A DNA stretch of 64,000 nucleotides, taken from contig CANHVU010000001.1 in the NCBI GenBank assembly GCA_947464275.1, positions 186,993-250,992 of the forward strand, written 5' to 3'. Both the position numbers and the translations under genes were made by a program. Shown here one piece after another: positions 29,542 to 40,098 of the stretch (position 1 is its first letter; each line of letters starts with the position of its first letter). This DNA comes from Bacteroidota bacterium (lineage in GTDB: Bacteria; Bacteroidota; Bacteroidia; UKL13-3). The notes under the pieces were generated by a model. It saw only the letters and a program-made list of their open reading frames with translations, did not search any database and had not been told where the DNA came from.

Positions 29542-30279
29542 ATGAATAACAACAAATTAATACACCAAAAGATGAGTTTTTTAACAGCTGAGTGGAACGA
29601 TTTACTAATGATTAATTATAAAATTGATGGTAAAATATTAGAAAAATATGTTCCTAAAGGAACTGAGTTAGATTTATGGAACAATAACTGTTACGTTAGT
29701 TTAATAGGTTTTATGTTTGAAAATGTAAAAATGTTAGGAGTAAAAGTTCCTTTTCATGTAAATTTTGAAGAAGTAAATTTAAGGTTTTATGTAAAAAAAC
29801 TAGAGGATGGAAAATGGAAAAGGGGTGTGGTTTTTATAAAAGAAATTGTGCCCAAATATGCCATTTCGTGGGTAGCTAATTTGTTGTATAACGAGCATTA
29901 TGAAACACGACTCATGCGCCATAAAAATGAAAAGTCGCAGTTAAGTAACTCCTTTTCATATAAATGGAAGAAAGGAAATAAGTGGCACGAAATTGCAGCG
30001 GAAACGGCTACGGATATTTTACCTATAGAAATTGGTTCGGAAGCGGAATTTATAACAGAACATTATTTTGGCTATACCAAGTACAATGAGATAAAAACCA
30101 TTGAGTACGAAGTAACTCACCCAAAATGGAATCAATATAAATTGATAGATTATAAAGTGGATGTAGATTTTGCTTCGGTTTATGGAAATGATTTTGCATT
30201 TTTACAAAACCAAAAACCCGATTCGGCTTTTGTGGCAATTGGTTCGCCTATTACCATTGAACCTAAAAAAACGTTTTGA
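29542..30279 (+). CDS. YqjF-like / DUF2071 family protein
   Basis: MSFLTAEWNDLLMINYKIDGKILEKYVPKGTELDLWNNNCYVSLIGFMF. Confidence 0.8.
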   Translation: MNNNKLIHQKMSFLTAEWNDLLMINYKIDGKILEKYVPKGTELDLWNNNCYVSLIGFMFENVKMLGVKVPFHVNFEEVNLRFYVKKLEDGKWKRGVVFIKEIVPKYAISWVANLLYNEHYETRLMRHKNEKSQLSNSFSYKWKKGNKWHEIAAETATDILPIEIGSEAEFITEHYFGYTKYNEIKTIEYEVTHPKWNQYKLIDYKVDVDFASVYGNDFAFLQNQKPDSAFVAIGSPITIEPKKTF

Positions 30280-30283
30280 TGAA

Positions 30284-30994
30284 ATGAATTTAAGACTTTT
30301 CCTTTTTTTAGCAGTTAGCTTTATGTTATTTACTGTGTTTGGAACATTGTCGCACGAGTTTGGGCACTTTGCTGTTGCAAGGTTTTTGGGCTATCCGGCT
30401 AAAATAAGTTATGGTAGTACTTATAATTCTGATGCTAACATTCGTGCTCAATATGATAACATCATGAAAAAAAATGAAAAGGAATATAAAGCAGATTTAG
30501 CCTATCCGGGTAAGGAGAAATTTGAATTAGAAGTTTCAAAATTTAAGGCAAATCATATATTTATCATTCTTGGTGGTCCGGTTCAAACGTTGTTTACAAG
30601 CATTATAGCTTTTATATTCATATTGATAAACATTGACGTATTTAGGAACCAAAATAATTTGGGTTTTAGCAAATGGCTTTTGGTGTTTTTTGCTTTGTTT
30701 AGCTTAAGGCAACCTGCAAATTTGTTTACAGGAATTATTGGACATTTAATTACGGGTAAGTTTTCAAATGCTAACGATGAAGCCAAAATTGATTTTCTTT
30801 TAGCATTACCACCATTTACCAGTTCTATCATAACTAGCCTTTTAGGTTTAAGTATTTTTGCTTTTATCTTTTTTAAAGTTATTCCAAAACCTGTTAGAAT
30901 TACCTTTGCTGCTGCTGGTTTGGTGGGTGGTGTATTCGGTTTTTATTTGTGGTTTTATGTTTTAGGCTCAATTTTATTACCAATTTATTACTAA
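30284..30994 (+). CDS. Integral membrane protein with HEFGH motif (M50-like)
   Basis: LSHEFGHFAVARFLGYPAKIS plus several TM helices; ATG 30284 follows the DUF2071 stop, so the track ORF start 30170 is over-extended. Confidence 0.7.
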   Translation: MNLRLFLFLAVSFMLFTVFGTLSHEFGHFAVARFLGYPAKISYGSTYNSDANIRAQYDNIMKKNEKEYKADLAYPGKEKFELEVSKFKANHIFIILGGPVQTLFTSIIAFIFILINIDVFRNQNNLGFSKWLLVFFALFSLRQPANLFTGIIGHLITGKFSNANDEAKIDFLLALPPFTSSIITSLLGLSIFAFIFFKVIPKPVRITFAAAGLVGGVFGFYLWFYVLGSILLPIYY

Positions 30995-31049
30995 CTGTTA
31001 CTGATAATTATCAATCATCAGCAACGGACAATTCATTTAATATTGCAAT

Positions 31050-31132
31050 GTCTTTAGGGGTGGCTGTGTAATAATGGCCTGAGATTACACCCTCTGAACC
31101 TGATCGAGGTAATGCTCGCGAAGGGAATAGAC
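31050..31132 (+). promoter_or_regulatory. TPP riboswitch (THI element)
   Basis: AGGGGTGGC...GGCCTGAGATTACACCCTCTGAACCTGATCGAGGTAATGCTCGCGAAGGGAA; closing GTCT/AGAC helix. Confidence 0.97.
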
Positions 31133-31265
31133 CACCAATGCATTTTTTATTATTTAGCTAGCCACAAAAGTGCATTTTGGGTTTTTCATTCAGAGTTAGA
31201 TAAACAATTTATAGCCACTAACAGCCCCTGTTTTTGGTTTTGTTTAATCTTTCAACTTAACAAAA

Positions 31266-33446
31266 ATGTTAAAAAAATTTATTGCCGCAGGCACATTTAT
31301 GGCTATAAGCCAAATGATCTCTGCACAAACCGACAGTTTAAAAACTAAAACTGATCTTCAAGAAGTAGTTGTTATGGGCACAAAAGCCCAAGCCAACAAT
31401 CCAATTACATTTCAAAATTTAAACAAAAAGGAAATTGACAAGCAAAACTTTGGTCAAGATTTGCCTTTTTTATTGAACTTAACACCTTCAACTGTAATCA
31501 GTTCTGATGCTGGAGGAGGCGTGGGTTACACAGGTATTAGAATTAGGGGAACTGACCCAACACGAACCAATGTAACTATCAATGGAGTTCCAATTAATGA
31601 TGCAGAAAGCCATGGAATGTATTGGGTTAATATGCCCGATATGGCATCATCATCACAAAATATTCAGGTTCAGCGTGGGGTAGGAACATCGAGTAATGGA
31701 GCAGGTGCCTTTGGTGCTAGTATCAACGTACAAACTGATGGTTTAAACCCAAATGCTTATGCCGAAATATCGAGTGGTTATGGTTCATTTAATACTTGGA
31801 AAAATACAGTAAAAGCTGGTTCAGGATTGTTAACAAACAATTGGGCATTTGATGCACGATTATCAAAAATTACAAGTGATGGATTTATAGACCGCGCAAG
31901 TTCTGATTTAAAATCGTTTTTTGTTTCGGCTGCGCATTACGGTAAAAAAAGTATTTTTAAAGTAAACGTGTTTTCTGGCAAGGAAAAAACATATCAAGCT
32001 TGGAATGGTGTTTCTGAAGATTTGTTAAAAGCTGGAAACCGAACTCACAACGATTTTACTTATCCTAATCAAACCGATAATTACCAGCAGGATTATTATC
32101 AAATGTTTTATACTTACCAATTCAATAAACACATAAAAGCAAATGTGGGATTGCATTACACTTATGGCCGTGGTTATTATGAAGAGTATAGAGAAGGAGA
32201 TGAATTTAGTGCCTATAAATTGAAAGATACTTTATTTGTGTTAAATAATAATGTTATTGATACAGTAACAAAGGGTAATTTTGTGCGCAGACGTTGGTTA
32301 GATAATGATTTTTATGGAGCAATTTTTTCGTTTGTTTATGAAAAAAACAAATTAAATGTAACTGTTGGCGGTGGTGTTAATCAATATGATGGCCGTCATT
32401 ATGGCGAATTAATTTGGAGCCAATATGCCATGGGTGGAAGCATTAACCAACATTTTTATGATGGAAAATCGAACAAAACAGATTACAATATTTATGTAAA
32501 AACTACTTATAAACTTACCGAAAAGTTAGATGGATTTGTAGATTTACAAGAACGTGTAATCAATTACAAAACAAGTGGTGAAGATTTTAGTGGAGGCAGC
32601 TATGCTCCTTACAATATTAATTTAAACTTTAACTTTTTTAATCCCAAAGCTGGTTTAACCTATTCAGTCCAAAAAAATGCAAACGTTTATGCTTATGTAG
32701 GCGTTGCCAATAAGGAACCTGTGCGAAGCGACATTATTCAAGCAAGTGCTACAAGCTTACCAAAATCGGAGCAGTTAATTAATTATGAGTTTGGTTTTAG
32801 AAAAAATTGGAAAAAATCGGCCTTTAGCGCAAATATTTATTATATGGATTATAAAGATCAATTGATTACCACGGGTCAAATAAATGATGTGGGTGCTTAT
32901 AATCGTGTAAATGTGCCAAATAGCTATCGTGCAGGTGTTGAACTTACCGCAGGTTTGCAGTTGATTAAAAACTTAAAATGGCAAACTACTTTTACTTATA
33001 GCCAAAATAAGATAAAAGAATTTACTGAATTTGTAGATGATTGGGATAACGGAGGACAAATTCAAACCCAACATAAAGATGTAAGCATTGCATTTTCTCC
33101 GAATTTAATTGGCTCTTCTATTTTTACTTACTCGCCATTTGCAAAATTTGATATTGATTTAATTTCGAAATATGTAGGTAAACAATACTTAGATAATACT
33201 GAAAATGAAAACCGTAAAATTAATGCATTTTTTGTGAACGATATTAGAGTAACTTATGGTTTAACAGTAAAAGGAATGTTTAAATACATTGGCCTAGGCT
33301 TACAAGTAAATAATATTTTTAACGAAAAATATGCGCCTAATGGTTATACTTTCAGTGGTTATAGTGGAGGCGTTCGAGGTGATTACAACTATTATTATCC
33401 TCAAGCAGGAACAAACTTTTTAACCAATTTGGTTTTAAAATTTTAG
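31266..33446 (+). CDS. TonB-dependent outer-membrane receptor, probably thiamine-related
   Basis: Plug domain GVGYTGIRIRGTDPTRTNVTINGVPINDAESHGMYWVNMPDMASS; downstream of TPP riboswitch. Confidence 0.93.
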   Translation: MLKKFIAAGTFMAISQMISAQTDSLKTKTDLQEVVVMGTKAQANNPITFQNLNKKEIDKQNFGQDLPFLLNLTPSTVISSDAGGGVGYTGIRIRGTDPTRTNVTINGVPINDAESHGMYWVNMPDMASSSQNIQVQRGVGTSSNGAGAFGASINVQTDGLNPNAYAEISSGYGSFNTWKNTVKAGSGLLTNNWAFDARLSKITSDGFIDRASSDLKSFFVSAAHYGKKSIFKVNVFSGKEKTYQAWNGVSEDLLKAGNRTHNDFTYPNQTDNYQQDYYQMFYTYQFNKHIKANVGLHYTYGRGYYEEYREGDEFSAYKLKDTLFVLNNNVIDTVTKGNFVRRRWLDNDFYGAIFSFVYEKNKLNVTVGGGVNQYDGRHYGELIWSQYAMGGSINQHFYDGKSNKTDYNIYVKTTYKLTEKLDGFVDLQERVINYKTSGEDFSGGSYAPYNINLNFNFFNPKAGLTYSVQKNANVYAYVGVANKEPVRSDIIQASATSLPKSEQLINYEFGFRKNWKKSAFSANIYYMDYKDQLITTGQINDVGAYNRVNVPNSYRAGVELTAGLQLIKNLKWQTTFTYSQNKIKEFTEFVDDWDNGGQIQTQHKDVSIAFSPNLIGSSIFTYSPFAKFDIDLISKYVGKQYLDNTENENRKINAFFVNDIRVTYGLTVKGMFKYIGLGLQVNNIFNEKYAPNGYTFSGYSGGVRGDYNYYYPQAGTNFLTNLVLKF

Positions 33447-33466
33447 TTTAGCATTAAATAATAAAA

Positions 33467-33504
33467 ACAAAAGGTCATTAGGAAAATTTCTAATGACCTT
33501 TTGT
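33467..33504 (+). terminator. Intrinsic terminator of TonB receptor gene
   Basis: acaaaaggtcatta ... taatgaccttttgt. Confidence 0.75.
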
Positions 33505-33613
33505 GTTAAGCTATCGAAACTATATTATTTTTATGCGAATAATTAGGAATTTGATTACTTATAATTAGTTAAAATTTTTATTAATTGCTTTGAAAATAAC
33601 GCAATTAAAATAA

Positions 33614-34654
33614 ATGATTGATTTACGAAGTGATACTGTAACAAAGCCGTCATCTGAAATGTTGGAATTCATGATGAAGGCTAGGGTAGGTGATGATGTA
33701 TTTGGAGAAGATTCCGCTGTGAACGAATTACAACATTTTGCTGCTGACATGTTTGGAATGGAAGCATCTTTGTTTTGTGCAAGTGGAACCATGACAAATC
33801 AAATTGCTATTAAATTACATACACAACCAGGTGATGAGGTTATTTGTGATAAACTTTCACATATTTACCTTTATGAAGGTGGAGGAATTGCATCTAATTC
33901 GGGTGCTTCTGTGAGGTTACTAGAAGGTAATTTAGGAAGATTTACAGCAGAACAAGTTGCAGAAAATATTAATGATAGAAACAATATTCATTTTCCAATA
34001 AGCAGTTTGGTAAGCATCGAAAACACAGTGAACAAAGGCGGTGGAGCTTGTTGGGAAATTGACGAAATAGTAAAAATTAAAGAGGTTTGCCAGAACAACA
34101 ATATGGCACTTCACTTGGATGGTGCACGTTTATTCAACGCAATGATAGAAAAGAACCAGTCTCCCCAAATTTTTGGACAATTATTTGATACCATTTCAAT
34201 ATGTTTAAGTAAGGGGCTTGGTGCTCCAGTTGGCTCACTTTTAATTGGCAGTAAGGAACATATTACCAAGGCCACAAGAATTAGAAAAGTAATGGGAGGT
34301 GGTATGCGTCAAGCCGGTTTTTTGGCTGCAGCCGGACTTTTTGCCTTGCAAAATAATATTGAAAGAATTACTGTTGATCATTTAAATGCAAAAAAATTAG
34401 AAGCTTGTTTAAGGACTTGCCTTTTTGTTGATTTCATATACTCCGTTGAAACCAATATTATTATTTTTAAACTAAACCCTCATATTTTAAGTGCCATTCA
34501 GTTAATAGATTTTTTAAAACAGAATAGAATCCTTGCTGTAACTATGGGTAATAATTTAGTGCGATTTGTTTTACATTTAGACATTTCGGAATCAGAACTT
34601 AATTTTGTTATTAACATTTTAAACGAATTGAATTTTAAACGAACTATTCTTTGA
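33614..34654 (+). CDS. ltaE: Low-specificity L-threonine aldolase
   Basis: MIDLRSDTVTKPSSEMLEFM, HLDGARLFNA, CLSKGLGAPVGSLLIGS. Confidence 0.93.
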   Translation: MIDLRSDTVTKPSSEMLEFMMKARVGDDVFGEDSAVNELQHFAADMFGMEASLFCASGTMTNQIAIKLHTQPGDEVICDKLSHIYLYEGGGIASNSGASVRLLEGNLGRFTAEQVAENINDRNNIHFPISSLVSIENTVNKGGGACWEIDEIVKIKEVCQNNNMALHLDGARLFNAMIEKNQSPQIFGQLFDTISICLSKGLGAPVGSLLIGSKEHITKATRIRKVMGGGMRQAGFLAAAGLFALQNNIERITVDHLNAKKLEACLRTCLFVDFIYSVETNIIIFKLNPHILSAIQLIDFLKQNRILAVTMGNNLVRFVLHLDISESELNFVINILNELNFKRTIL

Positions 34655-34689
34655 AAATTTAAAACTAATTAGCATATTCGCCCTCCTTT

Positions 34690-35103
34690 ATGAAAAAAAT
34701 ACTTCTTCTCCTAATAATATTTTGCTTTGCCAATAATTATAGCAATGCACAAAGCAAGAAAAAAGCTGTAGCGAAAGGCTATGATGCTATATACCCCTTT
34801 ATAAAGGGTAAAGCAAAAGTTTCGAAAAATGGAAAATATGGTTATATTAACATGGAAGGCGAAGAATTTATACCGTGTAAATATGAAGAAATTTATCCAT
34901 TTGAAAGAGGAATAGCAAAAGTCCAAAGGACTGGAAAATATGGCTTTATTAATGAACAAGGTGAAGAGATAATAGAGTGCAAGTTTGATTATATTGGTCC
35001 TTTTAAAAATGGAAGAGCTATAGTTAAACTAGGCGGTAAACTTGAAATAATAGATACAGAGGGAACTGTTATTACAGAAGGAAATCACGGTTCGGCTCAA
35101 TAA
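34690..35103 (+). CDS. WG-repeat protein
   Basis: Signal peptide; KYGYINMEGEEFIPCKYEEIYPFERGIAKVQRTGKYGFINEQGEEIIECKFDYIGPFKNGRAIV. Confidence 0.85.
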   Translation: MKKILLLLIIFCFANNYSNAQSKKKAVAKGYDAIYPFIKGKAKVSKNGKYGYINMEGEEFIPCKYEEIYPFERGIAKVQRTGKYGFINEQGEEIIECKFDYIGPFKNGRAIVKLGGKLEIIDTEGTVITEGNHGSAQ

Positions 35104-35227
35104 ATAATGATTATCATCAAAAAAGGTAATATTTCTGGATATTTTTTGCGCTAACAAAAACAAATAGTAATTTCGAACGGTTAATATAATTAGTGAGCTG
35201 AAAAGCTATCATACCACATAAATAAAA

Positions 35228-36544
35228 ATGAGTAATTTAAAGAAAAAATTTGCTGATAAAGCACTTCCACTAGCAGTAGAAATTAGAAACTTTGTAAAAG
35301 AAAATGGCGATATAGTTCTTGGTAATTTTACAGTAGAAGATGTATATGCCGGACAAAAAGGAATAATAGGCTTATTAACAGAAACTTCTTTATTAGATTC
35401 TAACGAAGGGATTCGTTTCCGTGGTTATACCATTCCAGAATTAAGACAATTATTACCTAAGGTTCCGGGTGGAACAGAACCGCTTCCTGAAGGTTTGTTT
35501 TACCTTATGCTATTAGGTGAATTACCAACTTATGATGATGTATTAGATATTCAGGCCAATTGGGCAGAGCGTGCTGAGGTTCCTGCTCACGTTTTTGCAG
35601 CTTTGGATGCAATGCCTATAACAACGCATCCAATGACACAGTTTTCAATTGCTATTAACGCCTTACAAACTGACTCAGTATTTGCAAAAGCATACAAAGA
35701 AGGAATCAACAAAAAAGATTATTGGGATTATACATACGAGGATGTTTGTACATTATTAGCTCGTTTACCAAATGTGGCAGCATATATTTACCGCAGAACA
35801 TATAAAAACAATGAGCATATTGCTGCTGACCCTAAATTAGATTGGGCTGCAAATTTTGCGCACATGCTAGGTTACGACCAAAATGAGTTTTATAAATTAA
35901 TGCGTTTATATTTGGTTATTCATGCAGATCACGAAGGTGGAAACGTTTCAGCACATACGACTCATTTGGTTGGTTCTGCGTTATCTGATCCATACTTAAG
36001 TTTAGCAGCGGCTATGAATGGTTTAGCAGGTCCATTACATGGATTAGCAAATCAAGAAGTTATACGTTGGATAAAAGACATGCAAGAAGAAATTGGTGAA
36101 GATCCAACCGAGGAACAAATTGCAAGTTATATCCAAAAAACTTTAACAGAAGGAAAAGTGGTGCCAGGATATGGACACGCTGTATTGCGTAAAACTGATC
36201 CTCGTTTTACTGCTCAACAAGAGTTTGCTAAAACTTATATGCCTGATGATAAATTGGTAAATATAGTTTGGAAAATATACAAAGTGGCTCCTCCTATTTT
36301 AGAAAATACAGGAAAAATTAAAAATCCTTGGCCAAATGTTGATGCACATTCAGGAGCATTATTATTACATTATGGCTTTGCTGAATACGAATTTTACACT
36401 GTACTGTTTGGAGTTAGCCGTGCATTAGGCGTAATGGCATCGTTACTTTGGGATAGAGCTTTAGGATTACCCTTAGAAAGACCAAAATCAGTAACTTACG
36501 AATGGTTAAAAAATACTGTTGCAGCTAAAAAAGCAACTTCATAA
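35228..36544 (+). CDS. gltA: Citrate synthase, eukaryotic/mitochondrial-like type
   Basis: [68 protein letters not shown]. Confidence 0.93.
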   Translation: MSNLKKKFADKALPLAVEIRNFVKENGDIVLGNFTVEDVYAGQKGIIGLLTETSLLDSNEGIRFRGYTIPELRQLLPKVPGGTEPLPEGLFYLMLLGELPTYDDVLDIQANWAERAEVPAHVFAALDAMPITTHPMTQFSIAINALQTDSVFAKAYKEGINKKDYWDYTYEDVCTLLARLPNVAAYIYRRTYKNNEHIAADPKLDWAANFAHMLGYDQNEFYKLMRLYLVIHADHEGGNVSAHTTHLVGSALSDPYLSLAAAMNGLAGPLHGLANQEVIRWIKDMQEEIGEDPTEEQIASYIQKTLTEGKVVPGYGHAVLRKTDPRFTAQQEFAKTYMPDDKLVNIVWKIYKVAPPILENTGKIKNPWPNVDAHSGALLLHYGFAEYEFYTVLFGVSRALGVMASLLWDRALGLPLERPKSVTYEWLKNTVAAKKATS

Positions 36545-36563
36545 TTCTAAAAATTAATATTTT

Positions 36564-36595
36564 AAGAGCCTCTAAGTTTTACTTAGGGGCTTTTT
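36564..36595. terminator. Terminator hairpin between gltA and convergent gene
   Basis: gagcctctaag ttttac ttaggggcttttt. Confidence 0.6.
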
Positions 36596-37049
36596 ATTTT
36601 AGAATTATCACAATTTGGTCTAATATTTTTAAAAAATCTTCTGGACCAAGGTATCCTGCAACTAATTGTATCTGTTTTTTATTCGGTTGAATAAAGTAGG
36701 TAGTAGGAAAACCGGTTGATTTACCTTGAGTTAATTGAGAATAGAGGTCACGACCAGAAATCTTTACTCCATCTAAATCATACTGAACATCTGCAATTTC
36801 AGGATTGAATTTTATAATAATAAAATCCTTATTTAAAGCATTTATTATTTTGGTGTCGGTATAAGTATCCCTATCCATTTTTTTACACCAGCCACACCAG
36901 TCGGTATAAGCATCTACCAAAATAATTTTGTTAGTTTTTTTAGCCAATGGATATCCAGTATTCCAATCTAACCATTTTAACTCTTTATCAGCATTTGTAA
37001 AGGAGGTATGAAGTAGTAATGCAAAAATGGCAAAAAAAAAGTTCTTCAT
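36594..37049 (-). CDS. Thioredoxin-family protein
   Basis: VDAYTDWCGWCKKMDRDTY. Confidence 0.88.
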   Translation of the reverse strand: MKNFFFAIFALLLHTSFTNADKELKWLDWNTGYPLAKKTNKIILVDAYTDWCGWCKKMDRDTYTDTKIINALNKDFIIIKFNPEIADVQYDLDGVKISGRDLYSQLTQGKSTGFPTTYFIQPNKKQIQLVAGYLGPEDFLKILDQIVIILK

Positions 37050-37061
37050 GTATATATTGTT

Positions 37062-37751
37062 TTAATTATCAAAAAATTCTGTTATCAAATACTTGAGTAT
37101 ATCAATATTTAATTGGTTAAATTCATGAGGTGAATTAGGTAATACTAATAATTGCGAATTCGACACCTTGGAATAAATGTCTATTGTATCATTTAAACTA
37201 GCGGTTTTATCCCTATCACCTATAGCAAAAAGAACGGGGCATTTTATTTTCATAAAATCCTCATCGGTTATCAGTTTACCTTTGGCTAAATCCATCATCA
37301 TATTACTTGTGCTTTTCAATAAATTTTTCCAAACATTGATACCATGGATCATCATTAAATTATTTGCAAATCCAGGAACCTTGTCCATCATTTTATCGGG
37401 GTTTAAGAATTCTAATTCTTTTGTTGCAGACTCAAGATCCCATTTTAATTTTACACTACAGCTAAAGATTTTATTTACCCGTTCAGGATATTTTATTGCA
37501 AACATTAGAGCCGCATAACCGCCCATACTATAGCCAAACAAATTTATCTTTTCTATTTTATTAGTATTTAAATAGTCAAGAATATCATTTACAAAAACCT
37601 CAAAAGTTAAACCATTTAATGGCATAAAATTTCCACCATGCCCACTAAAATTAAGTGTATGGACGTTATAATTTGTACCAAGCTTTTCTTTGATATCATT
37701 AAATTGAGCGGAAGAGCCAAGTGCGCCATGTAAAAATAAAATATTCAACAT
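37062..37751 (-). CDS. Alpha/beta hydrolase
   Basis: FLHGALGSSAQF, nucleophile elbow GYSMGGYAAL, C-terminal His SPHEF. Confidence 0.88.
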   Translation of the reverse strand: MLNILFLHGALGSSAQFNDIKEKLGTNYNVHTLNFSGHGGNFMPLNGLTFEVFVNDILDYLNTNKIEKINLFGYSMGGYAALMFAIKYPERVNKIFSCSVKLKWDLESATKELEFLNPDKMMDKVPGFANNLMMIHGINVWKNLLKSTSNMMMDLAKGKLITDEDFMKIKCPVLFAIGDRDKTASLNDTIDIYSKVSNSQLLVLPNSPHEFNQLNIDILKYLITEFFDN

Positions 37752-37901
37752 AAAGGATGTTTTTTATATTGCAATGTAAAAAAAAATGTTAAAAAATGGA
37801 CTAAAAATAACTATTTCAACATGGACCAAAAAAATAGTACATTTTTTTTCAAAGCTTTTTTATACTTTTGATGTCTGATTTATTAATTAACTGTAACTAA
37901 A

Positions 37902-38585
37902 TTGAAAACAATAAAAATTACAATCACCATTTTTCTATTAGGATTTGCTCAATTAATCTATGCACAAGGTCAAGATCAAACTTCACCAACTTATGATTAT
38001 AGTTACACTGATAGCACTAGTAACACAGGAGGTGGTGAAACCACTTCAGACTCATCTAATGCAAATACGGAGAATGCTGTTGAGGTTTACAAACGCATAG
38101 TTTTAAACCTTGATTCAAACACAAATTTAATTACCTATACTGGGATTATGGAGCAAGAAGAAAGTGGAAGTGACTCCTTATATGCAAGAGCTAAAAAGTT
38201 TGGAGAAAGACTTTTTGGAAAAGATAAGAACATATTCGAAGTTCAAAAATATGGGCAAAAGTTGGTTATGAATGGCTCAATTACAGCTTATTCATACGCA
38301 AATAAATATAATAAAAAAAGTATTGGAAAATATGAGTTCAAAATGACGGTTTCGATAAAAGAGGGGCGTTATAAGTACACAATAACAAATCTTGTACATC
38401 AAGGGCCAATTCCAGCAAATGGAAAGCCTTATAGAAATTACTTTGAATACTATTATAATTCACCAACAAACGTAAGAGGAAACGATACAATATTGCGATA
38501 CGCTGATAAGGAAATAAAAGACACAATAGCAAGGTTTCAAAATTCAATGAAAGAACCTAAAATTATTGATGAAGATGAATGGTAG
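37902..38585 (+). CDS. DUF4468-like secreted protein (TTG start)
   Basis: Signal peptide; VYKRIVLNLDSNTNLITYTGIMEQ ... TVSIKEGRYKYTITNLVHQG. Confidence 0.7.
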   Translation: MKTIKITITIFLLGFAQLIYAQGQDQTSPTYDYSYTDSTSNTGGGETTSDSSNANTENAVEVYKRIVLNLDSNTNLITYTGIMEQEESGSDSLYARAKKFGERLFGKDKNIFEVQKYGQKLVMNGSITAYSYANKYNKKSIGKYEFKMTVSIKEGRYKYTITNLVHQGPIPANGKPYRNYFEYYYNSPTNVRGNDTILRYADKEIKDTIARFQNSMKEPKIIDEDEW

Positions 38586-38597
38586 ATAATTTAAATA

Positions 38598-38634
38598 AAA
38601 AGGCCATCAACATAATTGTTGATGGCCTTTTTAT
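38598..38634 (+). terminator. Intrinsic terminator
   Basis: aaaaggccatcaacataattgttgatggccttttt. Confidence 0.75.
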
Positions 38635-38664
38635 TTTTCAAATATTTAAAAGTACTTTCGCAAT

Positions 38665-39096
38665 ATGTCATTAATAATAACATCTGAAGTAACTTTAGAA
38701 GCGTTGCAATCAAGAAACAAGAACACTATGAGTGAATGGTTAGGTATAGAGTTTATAGAACTTTCACCCGACTATTTAATGGCAAAAATGCCAGTAGATC
38801 ATAGAACCACTCAACCACTTGGAGTGGTAAACGGTGGTGCCTTTTGTGCATTAGCTGAAACAGTGGGCAGTATGGCAGCTAATTTATGCATAGATAGAAA
38901 TAAGTTTGTAGCACTTGGCTTAGATATTAATGCTAATCATGTGCGTTCAGCGGGTAAGGGTTGGGTTTATGGTAAAGCCTTACCTCTACATTTAGGGAAA
39001 TCTACTCAGGTTTGGGAAATCAGAATTACAGATGATGACGACAAACTTTGTTGTATCAGTAGGTTAACGATGAGTGTAATTGAAATAAGAAAATAG
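38665..39096 (+). CDS. Hotdog-fold thioesterase (PaaI/MenI-like)
   Basis: MPVDHRTTQPLGVVNGGAFCALAETVGSMAA; next to isochorismate synthase-like gene. Confidence 0.88.
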   Translation: MSLIITSEVTLEALQSRNKNTMSEWLGIEFIELSPDYLMAKMPVDHRTTQPLGVVNGGAFCALAETVGSMAANLCIDRNKFVALGLDINANHVRSAGKGWVYGKALPLHLGKSTQVWEIRITDDDDKLCCISRLTMSVIEIRK

Positions 39097-39102
39097 CAAA
39101 TT

Positions 39103-40098
39103 TTGAACAAAGCAACTGTATTTTACAAACTTCCTGGCAAAACAGAAATAGTTAAAAAAACAGGAATAATAGATCCTGTATTAAAGCCAATTCCATTTGA
39201 TGATATTACAGAAGAATTATTTCTTTTTTCACCATACAATAGTGGGAATTTAACATATGTTATCAAGTTAAGTGATGAGATTTTAAAGTTTGAAACAATA
39301 GGGTATTCACAAAATAATATTAACCATTACGATACTGAATTTGATTTCGTCCTAAAAACAAATGAAGCTATTAGCAACATGAAGGACTCAAATGAAATGA
39401 GCAAAGTGGTTATGGCTCGGTGTTCTAAAAAGAATATTGATTATGAATTAGATATCAATACTTATTTTTTAAACTTATGTTTAAACTATCCTAACTCATT
39501 TGTTTATGCTGTATCAAGTGCAGTAACAGGAACATGGATGGCTGCAACCCCAGAAATCTTATTAAAAACCAATTATTCAATCATTGAAACCATAGCGTTA
39601 GCAGGAACTATGTTAAGTAATTCGAAAGGTACATGGGGGGACAAGGAAATAGATGAACACCACCAAGTAGAATTATTTATTGAAGAAATTGCTCAAAAGC
39701 ACCATTTTAAAATAAAAGAAATCATAGGGCCAACTGACTTGATAACAGGCCATTTAAAACACTTATACTCCCATTTTACATTTGAATATCACCCCAAATC
39801 TTTAAATAAATTTATTGAAGAGTTGAACCCAACGCCTGCTGTAGGTGGAGTACCTAAAAATAAAGCATTAGATTTTATTAAAAAAAATGAAAACTTAAAC
39901 AGACGGTTTTATACTGGTTTTGTTGGAGTAATGAATAAAAAGGAAACAAATGTATTTGTTAACTTGAGATGTATGGAGCTTTTTAAAAAGCACATCGATT
40001 TATATGCAGGTTGTGGTATTACAAAACATTCAGATGCAAATGCTGAGTGGATAGAAACTGAAAATAAACTGAAAACATTAGGTAATTTTTTACCTTAA
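39103..40098 (+). CDS. Chorismate-binding enzyme, isochorismate synthase-like (TTG start)
   Basis: KVVMARCSKK, FVYAVSSAVTGTWMAATPEILLK, ETIALAGTM, LNPTPAVGGVPK, FYTGFVGVM. Confidence 0.88.
   Translation: MNKATVFYKLPGKTEIVKKTGIIDPVLKPIPFDDITEELFLFSPYNSGNLTYVIKLSDEILKFETIGYSQNNINHYDTEFDFVLKTNEAISNMKDSNEMSKVVMARCSKKNIDYELDINTYFLNLCLNYPNSFVYAVSSAVTGTWMAATPEILLKTNYSIIETIALAGTMLSNSKGTWGDKEIDEHHQVELFIEEIAQKHHFKIKEIIGPTDLITGHLKHLYSHFTFEYHPKSLNKFIEELNPTPAVGGVPKNKALDFIKKNENLNRRFYTGFVGVMNKKETNVFVNLRCMELFKKHIDLYAGCGITKHSDANAEWIETENKLKTLGNFLP

Noticed and set aside
31112-31348. 78-aa ORF beginning inside the TPP riboswitch
   Set aside because: Starts in the aptamer and overlaps the TonB receptor start; the conserved RNA explains the sequence.
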